A stretch of DNA of 64,000 bases from Streptomyces hundungensis (lineage in GTDB: Bacteria > Actinomycetota > Actinomycetes > Streptomycetales > Streptomycetaceae): assembly GCF_003627815.1 (NCBI RefSeq), contig NZ_CP032698.1:4836001-4900000 (forward strand), given 5' to 3'. Under the pieces are notes generated by a model. The model worked only from the letters and a program-made list of their open reading frames with translations. It searched no databases and was not told the origin of the DNA. Of the stretch, positions 1 to 8,392 are shown piece after piece. Every line of letters begins with the position of its first letter. The first letter of the stretch is position 1. Both the position numbers and the translations under genes were made by a program.

Positions 1-119
1 TTACCGTGGGCCACGACGCGCACAGCGGACTGCGGGGCGGCCTGGGCGGTCGCGGTGGTGGGGACGATCACGGCGGCGGAGAGCGCGGCCACAACGGCGG
101 CGCGGCGGATGAGGCTCAC
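1..119 (-). CDS. Secreted protein, N-terminal fragment (runs off left edge)
   Basis: Reading leftwards from a GTG at 119 gives 39 codons with no stop before the window edge. The peptide starts V-S-L-I-R-R, followed by a hydrophobic run (AAVVAALSAAVIV) and an A-T-A-Q-A-A-P stretch that looks like a signal peptidase I site near residue 27. A GGAG lies a few bases upstream of the GTG. It is therefore the signal peptide of an exported protein whose mature part is outside the window. Function cannot be told. Confidence 0.55.
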   Translation of the reverse strand, partial: MSLIRRAAVVAALSAAVIVPTTATAQAAPQSAVRVVAHG

Positions 120-269
120 AATGAACTCCACATTCGGGTGGGCAAAACGGACTAAACCGAACCGTAAGTGCCTTATCGCGCATCATCGTGTTGGGCGCGC
201 GCACCGCTACTCCACGTGGCGCCATCCAATTTTCCGCCGCGCCCGGCCCGCCCGTGTCCCCGCCCGTGC

Positions 270-1388
270 TCAGCCCGCGAAGTCGGCGACGCCCAGCGTG
301 TCCGAGTACCCCTCGATCGACTGCGGGTCGCGCGAGCCCGGCCCCACATAGCGGGCGGAGGGCCGCACCAGACGGCCCGTCCGCTTCTGCTCCAGGATGT
401 GCGCCGACCAGCCCGCCGTCCGCGCACAGGAGAACATCGACGTGAACATGTGCGCCGGAACCTCCGCGAAGTCCAGCACGATCGCCGCCCAGAACTCCAC
501 GTTCGTGGCCAGCACCCGGTCGGGCCGGCGCGCGTGCAGCTCCTCCAGGGCCGCCTTCTCCAGCGCCTCCGCCACCTCGAAGCGGGGCGCGCCCAGCTCC
601 TTGGCGGTGCGGCGCAGCACCCGGGCGCGCGGGTCCTCGGCGCGGTAGACGCGGTGGCCGAAGCCCATCAGGCGCTCGCCCTTGTCGAGGGCCTGTTTCA
701 CATACGCGCTCGCGTCGCCGCTGCGCTCGATCTCCTCGATCATGCCGAGCACCCGCGAGGGCGCGCCGCCGTGCAGCGGGCCCGACATCGCGCCGACCGC
801 GCCGGACAGCGCCGCCGCGACGTCCGCGCCGGTCGAGGCGATGACCCGGGCGGTGAACGTCGAGGCGTTCATGCCGTGCTCGGCGGCGCTCGTCCAGTAC
901 GCGTCGACCGCCTTGACGTGCTTGGGGTCGGGCTCGCCGCGCCAGCGGATCATGAAGCGCTCCACTACGGACTGCGCCTTGTCGATCTCGCGCTGCGGAA
1001 CCATCGGCAGGCCCTGCCCGCGCGCCGACTGGGCGACGTACGACAGCGCCATCACGGCGGCCCGCGCCAGGTCGTCGCGGGCGGTCTTCTCGTCGATGTC
1101 GAGCAGCGGCTTCAGGCCCCACACCGGCGCCAGCATGGCGAGCGCGGACTGCACGTCCACCCGGATGTCTCCGGAGTGGACCGGGATCGGGAACGGCTCG
1201 GCCGGCGGCAGACCGGGGTTGAACGCCCCGTCGACCAGCAGGCCCCACACGTTCCCGAACGAGACGTGTCCGACCAGGTCCTCGATGTCGACGCCCCGGT
1301 AGCGAAGGGCGCCGCCCTCCTTGTCCGGCTCGGCGATCTCCGTCTCGAACGCGACGACTCCCTCAAGTCCGGGTACGAAGTCGGACAT
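270..1388 (-). CDS. Citrate synthase 2-type protein
   Basis: 372-aa citrate synthase family protein; condenses oxaloacetate with acetyl-CoA, or is a close relative of that enzyme, in the cytosol. The start [11 protein letters not shown] follows a GAGGAG ribosome site. Visible family motifs are GPLHGGA (substrate/catalytic His), [13 protein letters not shown] (second His and CoA loop) and a C-terminal block near residue 310. There the catalytic Asp of the usual N-V-D motif is Glu (TNVEFW). The length matches the short bacterial type. It is divergent from pdxH across about 280 bp. The Asp-to-Glu change is seen directly; whether it changes the reaction is not known. A methylcitrate synthase is a possible alternative. 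Confidence 0.88.
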   Translation of the reverse strand: MSDFVPGLEGVVAFETEIAEPDKEGGALRYRGVDIEDLVGHVSFGNVWGLLVDGAFNPGLPPAEPFPIPVHSGDIRVDVQSALAMLAPVWGLKPLLDIDEKTARDDLARAAVMALSYVAQSARGQGLPMVPQREIDKAQSVVERFMIRWRGEPDPKHVKAVDAYWTSAAEHGMNASTFTARVIASTGADVAAALSGAVGAMSGPLHGGAPSRVLGMIEEIERSGDASAYVKQALDKGERLMGFGHRVYRAEDPRARVLRRTAKELGAPRFEVAEALEKAALEELHARRPDRVLATNVEFWAAIVLDFAEVPAHMFTSMFSCARTAGWSAHILEQKRTGRLVRPSARYVGPGSRDPQSIEGYSDTLGVADFAG

Positions 1389-1670
1389 CAGGCGGCTCCT
1401 CAGGATGTGTGCGACGGGCTGCGGGCGGGCCGTGCCGCCCCGGGTCCCTCGGTCATGCCCCGTACGGCGGGCAGGAATCCCGCCGCGGGTCTCACCACGT
1501 GTATGGAGGCCACAGTGGCCCAGCCGAGAGTTTGGCGGGTCCCGCCGATGCGGGGAAGCGTGACATCCGGCACACTGCCCCAAATCCGCGGTACAGGGTT
1601 AACGCCCCGCCGCCGCGGGCACACTGGACCCCCTCCGGGCCCGGGGCCGCGGTACGGCAGGATGGGTCGG

Positions 1671-2318
1671 GTGACCGACCTGGACCCCGCAGCGATGCGC
1701 GAGCAGTACCGGACCACCCTTCTCGCACAGGAGGAGCTGGCCGCCACGCCCATGGGCCAGTTCGCCCGGTGGTTCAAGGAGGCCGTGGCGGGCGGCCTGC
1801 ACGAGCCCAACGCGATGGTCGTCGCCACCGCCACCCCCGACGGCCGGCCCTCCACCCGCACGGTGCTCCTGAAGTCCTACGACGAGCACGGCTTCGTCTT
1901 CTTCACCAACTACGCCTCGCGCAAGGCCGCCGAACTCACCGCCAACCCGTACGTCTCGCTGCTCTTCCCCTGGCACCAGCTGGCCCGCCAGGTCATCGTG
2001 ACCGGCACCGCCGCCCGGGTGCCGCGCGCCGAGACCGAGCGCTACTTCCGCAGCCGCCCGCACGGCTCCCGGCTCGGCGCCTGGGCCAGCGACCAGTCCA
2101 CGGTGCTCGCCTCACGGGCCGAACTGGCCGCCCGCTACGAGGAGTTGGCGGCCCGCTACCCCGAGGGCAGCGACATCCCGGTGCCCGAGCACTGGGGTGG
2201 CTTCCGGGTCCGCCCCGAGACCGTGGAGTTCTGGCAGGGCCACGAGAACCGGTTGCACGACCGGCTGCGGTACGTCCTACGGGACGGCGCCTGGCACGTG
2301 GAGCGACTCGCGCCCTGA
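1671..2318 (+). CDS. pdxH: Pyridoxamine 5'-phosphate oxidase
   Basis: About 215 aa, the usual PdxH size. FMN-dependent oxidation of pyridoxine or pyridoxamine 5'-phosphate to pyridoxal 5'-phosphate, the last salvage/biosynthetic step to PLP. Seen in order: RTVLLK and [13 protein letters not shown] (FMN phosphate binding), [17 protein letters not shown] (substrate and FMN contacts), PEHWGGFR, and the C-terminal block HDRLRY...RLAP typical of PdxH_C. GTG 1671 is chosen because AGGATGGG sits 6-12 bp upstream; ATG 1662, three codons earlier, has AGG directly against it. The gene is followed by a strongly folded intergenic region. Confidence 0.93.
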   Translation: MTDLDPAAMREQYRTTLLAQEELAATPMGQFARWFKEAVAGGLHEPNAMVVATATPDGRPSTRTVLLKSYDEHGFVFFTNYASRKAAELTANPYVSLLFPWHQLARQVIVTGTAARVPRAETERYFRSRPHGSRLGAWASDQSTVLASRAELAARYEELAARYPEGSDIPVPEHWGGFRVRPETVEFWQGHENRLHDRLRYVLRDGAWHVERLAP

Positions 2319-2369
2319 TCCGGCCAACCGGCCATCCGTCGCCGGGTACGCAGCAACGGATACGCAGAA

Positions 2370-2622
2370 ACCCGCGGGCTCGGGTTCCTCCGGAGAGGAG
2401 CCGGCCGGACGTACCGGCGAGCCCGCGGGTCGGTGACTGCTGGGAATTTCGGCCGGCGTCATGCCGGCACCGCACAAAGAGTGCGACTGGGGGCACCCCC
2501 TGCTCTTTAAGAGCTTGGGGGAAGGCGTCAGCCCGCAGTCACCTCACGCGTCCGGTTTGCATACATCTGTCAAACCACCTCCCTTCTCGTGTGCACCACA
2601 CAGTAGGAGGGCGCCCGGACGC
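2370..2622 (+). ncRNA. Candidate structured RNA or 3'-UTR after pdxH
   Basis: The 315-bp gap between pdxH and the next gene is packed with nested inverted repeats. Domain 1: 13-bp arms 2370-2382 / 2418-2430, perfect, enclosing a GGTTCCTC / GAGGAGCC hairpin with one G-U pair that favours the plus strand. Domain 2: 9-bp arms 2432-2440 / 2535-2543 enclosing hairpins at 2452-2468 and 2471-2485 and a C5...G5 helix (2496-2500 / 2517-2521) with a GCTCTTTAAGAGC core. Domain 3: 8-bp arms 2548-2555 / 2615-2622 enclosing GTTTG/CAAAC, CCTCCC/GGAGGG and GTGTG/CACAC helices. No known RNA family was recognised. It could be a stand-alone RNA, a pdxH 3'-UTR, or a mosaic of repeat hairpins. Confidence 0.4.
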
Positions 2623-2633
2623 CCTCAAGCGAA

Positions 2634-3017
2634 TTACTTCGAGGTGCGCGCCCGCTCCTCGGCGCTGCGCTCCACACAGAACTCGTTGCCCTCGATGTCG
2701 GTCATCAGGGCCCACCCCGTACCGTCCGGACGGCGGTGGTCGTCGACGAGGGTGGCGCCGAGCGCCAGCAGCCGTACGACCTCCTCGTCGCGGGTGCGGT
2801 CCTGCGGCTGGAGGTCGAGGTGGACGCGGTTCTTCACCGCCTTGGGCTCGGGCACCACGAGGAAGAGCAGGGCGATGCCGTCGGCGGTGACCTGGGCCTC
2901 CGGGTCACCGGGCACGTCGTCCTCGCCCAGGGTGCCGCCGAGCACCTGGGCCCAGAAGGTGGCCAGGCGGTAGGCGTCGGCGCAGTCGAAGGTCACATGG
3001 CGTACGAGTGAGGTCAT
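2634..3017 (-). CDS. VOC (glyoxalase-like) family protein
   Basis: 127-aa single-domain VOC fold protein. Seen: VRHVTFDCADAYRLATFW at the start (first beta-alpha motif), the edge strand NRVHLDLQPQDRTRDEEV with its metal-position His, and TGWALMTDIEGNEFCVE at the end, where the second metal Glu normally falls. Such proteins bind a divalent metal and act on small molecules or sequester antibiotics; the substrate cannot be assigned. ATG 3017 is used; GTGs at 3023 and 3026 are in frame and no start has a good ribosome site. The gene faces the structured region downstream. Confidence 0.75.
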   Translation of the reverse strand: MTSLVRHVTFDCADAYRLATFWAQVLGGTLGEDDVPGDPEAQVTADGIALLFLVVPEPKAVKNRVHLDLQPQDRTRDEEVVRLLALGATLVDDHRRPDGTGWALMTDIEGNEFCVERSAEERARTSK

Positions 3018-3138
3018 GGGCACCACTATGCGTACGCCCGGCGGAAAGCGGCGGGAGCGGCCGGTAACCGCCGTTGGCCGGAAGGGATTTCCGCGAAGTC
3101 GGTGTGGGCTGCGTCACGTTCGAGTTGAATGATCCGAC

Positions 3139-4569
3139 GTGGGTGAGTCCGCGCGTCAGCCGCGTGATGCGGTGCAGGGGGTGCCAGGGGTGAGTGCTTC
3201 CCGGAGTGAAACGGCCAGTGCCGCGGTTCCGGACGGTTCCGGTTCCGGTACGGGCTCGGCGAGCGAGGCCGGGCCCGAACCCGGCGGGGGTCTGCTCGCG
3301 GCCCTGCTCGACGGGATGGACGCGGCGCTCTGCGCGTTCGACGCGGACGGCGTGGTCACCCACTGGAACCGCGAGGCCGAGCGGATCCTCGGCTGGCCGG
3401 CCGAGGAGGCCGTCGGACGGCACGGGTTCGCGGGCTGGGCGGTACGGGCCGCCGACGCCGAGGAGATCCACGGACGCCTGATGGCGGTGATGGACGCGCC
3501 CGGGCGCCAAGTGCACGAGTTCGCCCTGCTGCGCAAGGACGGCAGCCGCGTCCTGGTGCGTACGCAGTCGGCGGGCGTACGGGGTGCGGACGGCGCGCCG
3601 GGCGGGGTGTACTGCGCGTTCAGCGAGGTGCACGCGCAGATCGACCTGGAGCGGTCCATCGCGCTCAGCGAGGCGCTGGCCGAGGACGGGACCTGGGGCG
3701 TGGTCCTGGTCGACGTCGACCTGCGGCCCACCGTCGTCAACTCCTACGCCGCCCGCGCGCTCGGCACCGGACGCTCGACCCTGCTCGGCCGCCCGTTCGG
3801 CGAGCTGATCGTCCAGGGCGTCGAGGAACTGGAGAGCGCCCTCCAGCACGTCCTGGCCGAGGGCGCCCCGGCCGCCCCCGCCGAGATGTGGGTGACGCTG
3901 CGCACCCCCGAGGGCGAGCGGCGGCGCTGCTGGCGCAGCGGCTTCCTGAGGCTCTCCTCCCCGCTGGCCGAAGAGCCCGTGCCGCTCGGGGTGGGCTGGC
4001 TCTTCCAGGACGTCACCGACGCGAAGCTCGCCGAACAGGACGCGGACCGGCTGCGTTTCCGCTCCAACCAACTGCACCGCGCCTCGCGCGCCGCCGCCGA
4101 GTACGAGGACCCGATGGAGGCGGTGGCCTGCCACCTGGACTTCGCCCTGGCCGGTTTCGCCGACCACGCGCTGGTGGACCTGGCCGTCGGGGACCGTCTG
4201 GTACGGGCCGTCGCCACGCCGGTCGGCTCCCCCGGCCCCGCCGCGCCGGTGGCGGCCGGGGGCCTCCCGGTGCGCTATCCGGCGGGCCACCCCGCGCTCC
4301 AGGCGGTGGACCGGATCGGCTCGGTACGGGCGAGCGCGGGCGCGGGCGCGGCGCGGGCCGAGGGCTGGGCGTCCGAGCGCCAATGGCCTCCGGACGCGGC
4401 CCACGCCCTGTGCGCGGTACTCCGCAGCCGCGGCCGCACCCTGGGCGTACTCACCTTCCTCCGCGGCGGGGCCCGTCCGGGCTTTGAGCGGGCGGATGCG
4501 GTGTATGCGGAGAGTGTGGGGGTGCGGGTGGGGGTGGTGCTTGACCTTGCGGCGACGCTGGGCGCTTGA
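3139..4569 (+). CDS. PAS/GAF sensor protein
   Basis: 476 aa. After a low-complexity Gly/Ser/Glu N-terminus, residues about 50-165 form a PAS domain (LDGMDAALCAFDADGVVTHWN, GWPAEEAVGR, LLRKDGSRVLVRTQ). Residues about 180-305 form a second PAS-like domain (ALGTGRSTLLGRPFGEL, ending GWLFQDVTDAKLAEQ). The remainder, to about 470, resembles a GAF domain. Streptomyces proteins of this layout usually carry a C-terminal SpoIIE phosphatase or kinase domain; none is present, so any output must be through a partner. Start GTG 3139 gives a full N-terminus but no strong ribosome site. Ligand unknown. Confidence 0.75.
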   Translation: MGESARQPRDAVQGVPGVSASRSETASAAVPDGSGSGTGSASEAGPEPGGGLLAALLDGMDAALCAFDADGVVTHWNREAERILGWPAEEAVGRHGFAGWAVRAADAEEIHGRLMAVMDAPGRQVHEFALLRKDGSRVLVRTQSAGVRGADGAPGGVYCAFSEVHAQIDLERSIALSEALAEDGTWGVVLVDVDLRPTVVNSYAARALGTGRSTLLGRPFGELIVQGVEELESALQHVLAEGAPAAPAEMWVTLRTPEGERRRCWRSGFLRLSSPLAEEPVPLGVGWLFQDVTDAKLAEQDADRLRFRSNQLHRASRAAAEYEDPMEAVACHLDFALAGFADHALVDLAVGDRLVRAVATPVGSPGPAAPVAAGGLPVRYPAGHPALQAVDRIGSVRASAGAGAARAEGWASERQWPPDAAHALCAVLRSRGRTLGVLTFLRGGARPGFERADAVYAESVGVRVGVVLDLAATLGA

Positions 4570-4599
4570 GGGGAGCCCCCTCGGGCCGCCCGTCGGCCC

Positions 4600-4840
4600 C
4601 CCCACGAGCGCCGGCCTTTTCTGCGCAGTTCCCCGCGCCCCCAAGAAAAACCCGTTTTCGTCTGCGGGCCGTGTGTGGCTGGTCGCGCAGTTCCCCGCGC
4701 CCCTTAGCCACTCGGCGCTGGCCGGCACCTCAGCCTGTCATGGGGGTCCCCCCTGGCCCTTAAGGCCTTGGGGGAGATTGAGGACGAGCGCCCTTTAGGC
4801 GCGAACGGGGTCTGGGGCGGAGCCCCAGGGGCTCAGCTGG
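4600..4840 (+). repeat. Mosaic intergenic repeat array 1 (orientation A to C)
   Basis: Convergent gap between the PAS gene and the SIS gene. Contains two A units (GCGCAGTTCCCCGCGCCCC at 4623-4641 and 4685-4703), a C5/G5 hairpin with a CTTAAG core (4748-4774), one B unit (GAGGACGAGCGCC...AGGCGCGAACGGGG) and one C unit with the palindrome TGGGGCGGAGCCCCA (about 4812-4826). No gene is seen in 4570-4887. Confidence 0.85.
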
Positions 4841-4887
4841 TTCAACGCGCTACACGGGCGGGTGGGTCAGGCGCCCCAGGGAGTCGC

Positions 4888-5643
4888 TCAGTGGCGGAAG
4901 AAGATGCGGTCGCCGTATTCCGCCATGACCCGCCCGTTCCACTCGTGCCCCCCGTCAACGTTCCCCGAACGCAACAACGGCGGCTCGACCCCCCGAGCGA
5001 CCAGCGACTCCGCCGCCGCCGCCATCGTCGCCTGCATCAGCGCACTCGTCACCACCGTGGACGCGGGAGCGAACGGCGCCTCGATGCCCTCGTGCGTCAG
5101 CTCCGCGTCACCCACCGCGATCTTGCTGTCGAGCACGATGTCGCAGTGGTCCCGCAGAAACGTCCCCGAGACATGACGCGACCTCGTGTTCTCGGCGTAC
5201 GCCACCGACGTGACGCCGATGACCTTGAGCCCGAGCGCCCGCGCGTTCATCGCCATTTCCACGGGCAGCGCGTTGCGCCCGGACAGCGAGATGATCACCA
5301 GGACGTCCCCCGGCCGGGCGGGGCTGGAATCGAGCACCGCACCGGCGAGCCCGTCGACCCGTTCGAGCGCGGAGCCGAGCGTCGCGGGCATGACGTCCAC
5401 CCCGACCACCCCGGGCACCGCGAGCAGGTTCATCAGGGCGAAGCCGCCGGCCCGGTAGACCACGTCCTGCGCGGCAAGCGAGGAGTGCCCGGCGCCGAAG
5501 GCGAAGAGCCGCCCGCCCGCCTCGACGGCGTCGGCGATCACGGCTCCGGCGGCGGCGATGTTGAGCGACTCCTCGTCCCGTGCCCGCCCCAGGAGTTCGA
5601 TCGCGGCGTCGAAGAACTGTCCGGCCAGCTTGCTCTCGCTCAT
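4888..5643 (-). CDS. SIS-domain phosphosugar-binding protein
   Basis: 251 aa. SIS (sugar isomerase) fold: N-terminal helix MSESKLAGQFFDAAIELL, then AGGRLFAFGAGHSSLAAQDVV and VLVIISLSGRNALPVEMA, the two phosphosugar-binding loops (Ser in SLSGRN). These proteins bind phosphorylated sugars as isomerases, etherases or regulators; which sugar is not evident. Start ATG 5643, with GGAAAGGG about 10 bp upstream. It is divergent from dmdR1 (about 200 bp apart), an arrangement that suggests a shared control region, although no clear DtxR-type iron box was found there. Confidence 0.82.
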   Translation of the reverse strand: MSESKLAGQFFDAAIELLGRARDEESLNIAAAGAVIADAVEAGGRLFAFGAGHSSLAAQDVVYRAGGFALMNLLAVPGVVGVDVMPATLGSALERVDGLAGAVLDSSPARPGDVLVIISLSGRNALPVEMAMNARALGLKVIGVTSVAYAENTRSRHVSGTFLRDHCDIVLDSKIAVGDAELTHEGIEAPFAPASTVVTSALMQATMAAAAESLVARGVEPPLLRSGNVDGGHEWNGRVMAEYGDRIFFRH

Positions 5644-5824
5644 CGCCGAGGACCCTTTCCGGGGTGGGGTAACGACCGTGCGCCGATCACGGTGCGGTCT
5701 GGACCTTTGCCCTGTCAATACGGGGTAGGCGGAGTTCCGGTCAAGATGGGCGACGCTCGCCGCGGCACGGTTGTCGGTGCGATGCGTCAGAATTGGTCCA
5801 GGGCCAGCGGTACGACGTTTCATG

Positions 5825-6517
5825 TCACAGCATCGAGGGGCACGTATGTCCGGACTGATCGACACCACGGAGATGTATCTCCGCACCATCCTCGAGCTTG
5901 AGGAGGAGGGTGTGGTCCCCATGCGCGCCCGCATCGCCGAGCGCCTGGACCAGAGCGGCCCGACGGTGAGCCAGACGGTCGCGCGCATGGAGCGCGACGG
6001 CCTGGTGCAGGTGGCGGGCGACCGCCACCTGGAGCTGACCGACGAGGGGCGCCGTCTGGCGACGCGCGTGATGCGCAAGCACCGGCTCGCCGAGTGCCTG
6101 CTCGTCGACGTGATCGGCCTGGAGTGGGAGCAGGTCCACGCGGAGGCCTGTCGCTGGGAGCACGTCATGAGCGAGGCGGTGGAGCGCCGCGTCCTGGAGC
6201 TGCTGCGCCACCCCACCGAGTCCCCGTACGGAAACCCGATCCCGGGCCTGGAGGAGCTGGGCGAGAAGGCCGAGGCGGACGCTTTCCTGGAGGACGGCAT
6301 CATCAGTCTGGGTGAGTTCGACCCGGGCCCCGAGGGCAAGACGGTGATCGTGCGCCGGATCGGCGAGCCCATCCAGACGGACGCCCAGCTGATGTACACG
6401 CTGCGACGGGCGGGCGTGCAGCCCGGCTCCGTGGTGAGCGTGACGCAGTCGCCCGGCGGGGTCCTGGTGGGCAGCAGCGGAGAGGCCGCCGAACTGGGCG
6501 CGGACGTCGCGTCGCAC
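5825..6517 (-). CDS. Possible antisense frame opposite dmdR1 (Adm-like)
   Basis: An open frame of 230 codons, starting at GTG 6517, lies on the strand opposite almost the whole of dmdR1. In S. coelicolor an antiparallel gene called adm, overlapping dmdR1, has been reported to make a protein affecting siderophore and antibiotic production. Here the frame could equally be a by-product of GC-rich codon bias. It has no recognisable domain and only a weak GAAG as ribosome site. It is listed because of that precedent. Confidence 0.3.
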   Translation of the reverse strand: MRRDVRAQFGGLSAAAHQDPAGRLRHAHHGAGLHARPSQRVHQLGVRLDGLADPAHDHRLALGARVELTQTDDAVLQESVRLGLLAQLLQARDRVSVRGLGGVAQQLQDAALHRLAHDVLPATGLRVDLLPLQADHVDEQALGEPVLAHHARRQTAPLVGQLQVAVARHLHQAVALHARDRLAHRRAALVQALGDAGAHGDHTLLLKLEDGAEIHLRGVDQSGHTCPSML

Positions 6518-6538
6518 GTCTTCGTAGCGAAGCGCTGA
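5846..6538 (+). CDS. dmdR1: DtxR/IdeR-family iron-dependent repressor DmdR1
   Basis: 230 aa, the size of the Streptomyces DmdR1 proteins. Fe(II)-activated repressor of siderophore and iron-uptake genes. Residues 1-70 hold the winged helix (IDTTEMYLRTILELEEEG, then SGPTVSQTVARMERDGLV as recognition helix). Residues about 75-140 are the metal-binding/dimer domain (HRLAECLLVDVIGLEWEQVHAEACRWEHVMS, with the Cys, His and Glu ligands). Residues about 150-230 are the SH3-like domain. ATG 5846 follows GAGGGG by 6 bp. Assignment over the paralogue DmdR2 rests on context and length. Confidence 0.9.
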   Translation: MSGLIDTTEMYLRTILELEEEGVVPMRARIAERLDQSGPTVSQTVARMERDGLVQVAGDRHLELTDEGRRLATRVMRKHRLAECLLVDVIGLEWEQVHAEACRWEHVMSEAVERRVLELLRHPTESPYGNPIPGLEELGEKAEADAFLEDGIISLGEFDPGPEGKTVIVRRIGEPIQTDAQLMYTLRRAGVQPGSVVSVTQSPGGVLVGSSGEAAELGADVASHVFVAKR

Positions 6539-7082
6539 GGCGCACCGGCCCGCCGAAGGGTCCAGGCGGGGCCCGCCTCATCCCTTCCCCCCGGCCGCCC
6601 CGTGACGTCGCGTCACCACATAACGGCGTGTCACCACCCTTCCCGCGTACGGCAGTTGAGGCCGCTTGGTGAAGGGTGGGGGAAGCTTGCGGGGAAGGCC
6701 GGTTTCCGGGTGGAATGGCAGCGGCCGGGCGGATCGCGTGCGAGGCTGTGCCCTGAGGCATATGACCGCAGAGGCGTGCGGCAGGGGAGGGGGCGGCGGT
6801 ATGACGCCGTTCGAACCACTCGCATCAGCGTGGACATCCGGGGCTGCCCCGGCCCTGCGCCCCGCCCACCGGCTTCGGGAAGACCAGGGCCCCGGCGCCT
6901 CGCGGCGCCGGGGCCTCTCCTCCCCGGTCTCGACCCGGAGCCCCGAGCTCCCAGGGTCGACCCCCGCGGACCGTCTTCCCCGAGCGGCCCGCCTCCCGCA
7001 GAAGATCTCCCCTCGGCACGTTCCGTCAATCCTTGAGGGTGGTCACTCGAACGAGGGGTGTTGCGCGAGAGACGCGAGTTTT
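6539..7082. other. Gene-poor region between dmdR1 and hydrolase
   Basis: About 540 bp with no convincing gene. It contains a small repeated GTGACG/CGTCAC block near 6602-6617, a strong ribosome-site-like GGGGAGGGGGCGG just before ATG 6801, and a 12-bp hairpin (6888-6915). The frame opened at ATG 6801 runs to 7115 straight through that hairpin and has no recognised domain. It may be a leader or a small RNA region. Confidence 0.35.
6888..6915. terminator. Strong 12-bp hairpin
   Basis: Perfect 12-bp arms GGCCCCGGCGCC / GGCGCCGGGGCC around the loop TCGC. There is no U-tract, as is usual for Streptomyces terminators. It lies 350 bp after dmdR1 and 230 bp before the hydrolase. Confidence 0.6.
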
Positions 7083-7096
7083 CGAATAGAGGTTCG
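7083..7096 (+). promoter_or_regulatory. LexA/SOS-box-like site before hydrolase
   Basis: CGAAT-AGAG-GTTCG matches the Gram-positive LexA box CGAAC-N4-GTTCG with one mismatch and overlaps a GATACT sequence that could be a -10 element. It is 50 bp upstream of the hydrolase start. Matching is by eye only. Confidence 0.35.
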
Positions 7097-7146
7097 ATAC
7101 TCTGCCGGGAACTGACCGCTCGGGGTTGAAGGGGGTGCCAGGGCAC

Positions 7147-8010
7147 ATGGTGCGGCGCATCGACGTGACGGGGGCCGGCGGGGTTCGCCTCGCCGCCTGG
7201 GAGTTCGGGGACCGGCCCAAGGCCCGTGCGGAGACCGAGCCGGCTCCGGGGGTCCTCCTGCTGCACGGTCTGATGGGCCGGGCCTCGCACTGGGCCTCCA
7301 CGGCCCGCTGGCTCACGGAGAAGCACCGGGCGGTCGCCCTGGACCAGCGGGGCCACGGCCGTAGCGAGAAGCCGGCCGAAGGCCCCTTCACCCGCGAGGT
7401 GTACGTGGCCGATGCCGAGGCCGCCGTCGAACAGCTGGGCCTCGCGCCGGTCACGCTGATCGGCCACTCCATGGGCGCGCTCACCGCGTGGCAGCTCGCC
7501 GCCAAGCGGCCCGACCTGGTCCGCGCGCTCGTCATCTGCGACATGCGGGCCTCGGCGCTGGGCGCGGCCTCGCAGCGGGAGTGGGAGGACTGGTTCACGT
7601 CCTGGCCGCTGCCGTTCGCGACACTGGCCGACGTACGCAAGTGGTTCGGCGAGGACGACCCCTGGGTCGAGCGGCCCAGCCCCGCGCGGGGTGAGTTCTT
7701 CGCCGAGGTGATGGCGGAGCGGGCGGACGGCTGGCGCCCGGTCTTCTCGCGCCGCCAGATGCTGAGGTCCCGCGAGACGTGGGTGTACGACGCGCACTGG
7801 GAGGAGCTGGCCCAGGTGACCTGCCCCGCACTGGTGGTGCGCGGCCTGGACGGTGAGCTCGGCCGGGCGGAGGCGCAGGAGATGGTGCGGGTGCTGCCGC
7901 GGGGGCGGTATGGGGAGGTGGCGGATGCGGGGCATCTGGTCCACTACGACCAGCCGGAGGGATGGCGAGCCACGCTCGAGCCCTTCCTCAACCTCGCCCC
8001 AACCCCCTAA
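7147..8010 (+). CDS. Alpha/beta hydrolase
   Basis: 287 aa, cytosolic, no signal peptide. Alpha/beta hydrolase fold: HGLMGRASHW (oxyanion loop after strand 3), DQRGHGRSEKP, nucleophile elbow GHSMGALTAW near residue 110, a cap region, and a late His in ADAGHLVHYDQPEGW. Substrate unknown; esters, lactones and epoxides are all possible for this fold. ATG 7147 is used, with AGGGGGTG about 10 bp before it; GTG 7135 is an in-frame alternative. A LexA-like site precedes the gene. Confidence 0.82.
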   Translation: MVRRIDVTGAGGVRLAAWEFGDRPKARAETEPAPGVLLLHGLMGRASHWASTARWLTEKHRAVALDQRGHGRSEKPAEGPFTREVYVADAEAAVEQLGLAPVTLIGHSMGALTAWQLAAKRPDLVRALVICDMRASALGAASQREWEDWFTSWPLPFATLADVRKWFGEDDPWVERPSPARGEFFAEVMAERADGWRPVFSRRQMLRSRETWVYDAHWEELAQVTCPALVVRGLDGELGRAEAQEMVRVLPRGRYGEVADAGHLVHYDQPEGWRATLEPFLNLAPTP

Positions 8011-8016
8011 CCCCTC

Positions 8017-8385
8017 ACGCAGTCCCCCGCGCCCCCAAAAACCCGCCTCCGTCCGCAGGCCGCGGGTGGCTGGTCGCGCAGTTCCCCGCGCCCCTAAACC
8101 CTCTCGATCCTGCGGACCGTGCCCGCTTCTCGCGCAGTTCCCCGCGCCCCCAAGAAAACCCGTCTTCGTCTGCGGGCCGTGCGGGGCTGGGCGCGCAGTT
8201 CCCCGCGCCCCTTAAATGCTCGGTGCTGGCCAGCACCTCAGCCCGTCCGGCGATTGAGGACGAGCGCCCTCAAGGCGCGAACGGGGTCTGGGGCGGAGCC
8301 CCAGGGGCCGAACCCTTCAATGCCCGTCACGGGCGGGTGGGTGGGAAAACGCGCCGGGGTCTGGGGCGGAGCCCCAGGGGGTCGG
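8017..8385 (+). repeat. Mosaic intergenic repeat array 2 (orientation A to C)
   Basis: Convergent gap between the hydrolase and ABC genes. One degenerate and three perfect A units (8076-8094, 8132-8150, 8193-8211), one B unit with the palindrome GGTGCTGGCCAGCACC (from about 8221), then two C units (palindrome TGGGGCGGAGCCCCA near 8288 and 8360). No gene seen in 8011-8392. Confidence 0.85.
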
Positions 8386-8392
8386 GGTCAGC

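Noticed and set aside
2528..2566. 12-residue minus-strand frame with GGGAGG upstream, like a leader peptide
   Set aside because: It falls inside the folded domains and has no run of regulatory codons; could not be separated from chance.
5644..5845. DtxR-type iron box between the SIS gene and dmdR1
   Set aside because: No sequence close to the TTAGGTTAGGCTAACCTAA-type palindrome was found there.
6666..7115. 149-codon frame with strong ribosome site before ATG 6801
   Set aside because: The product is low complexity, runs through a 12-bp terminator-like hairpin and has no recognisable domain; described only as a gene-poor region.
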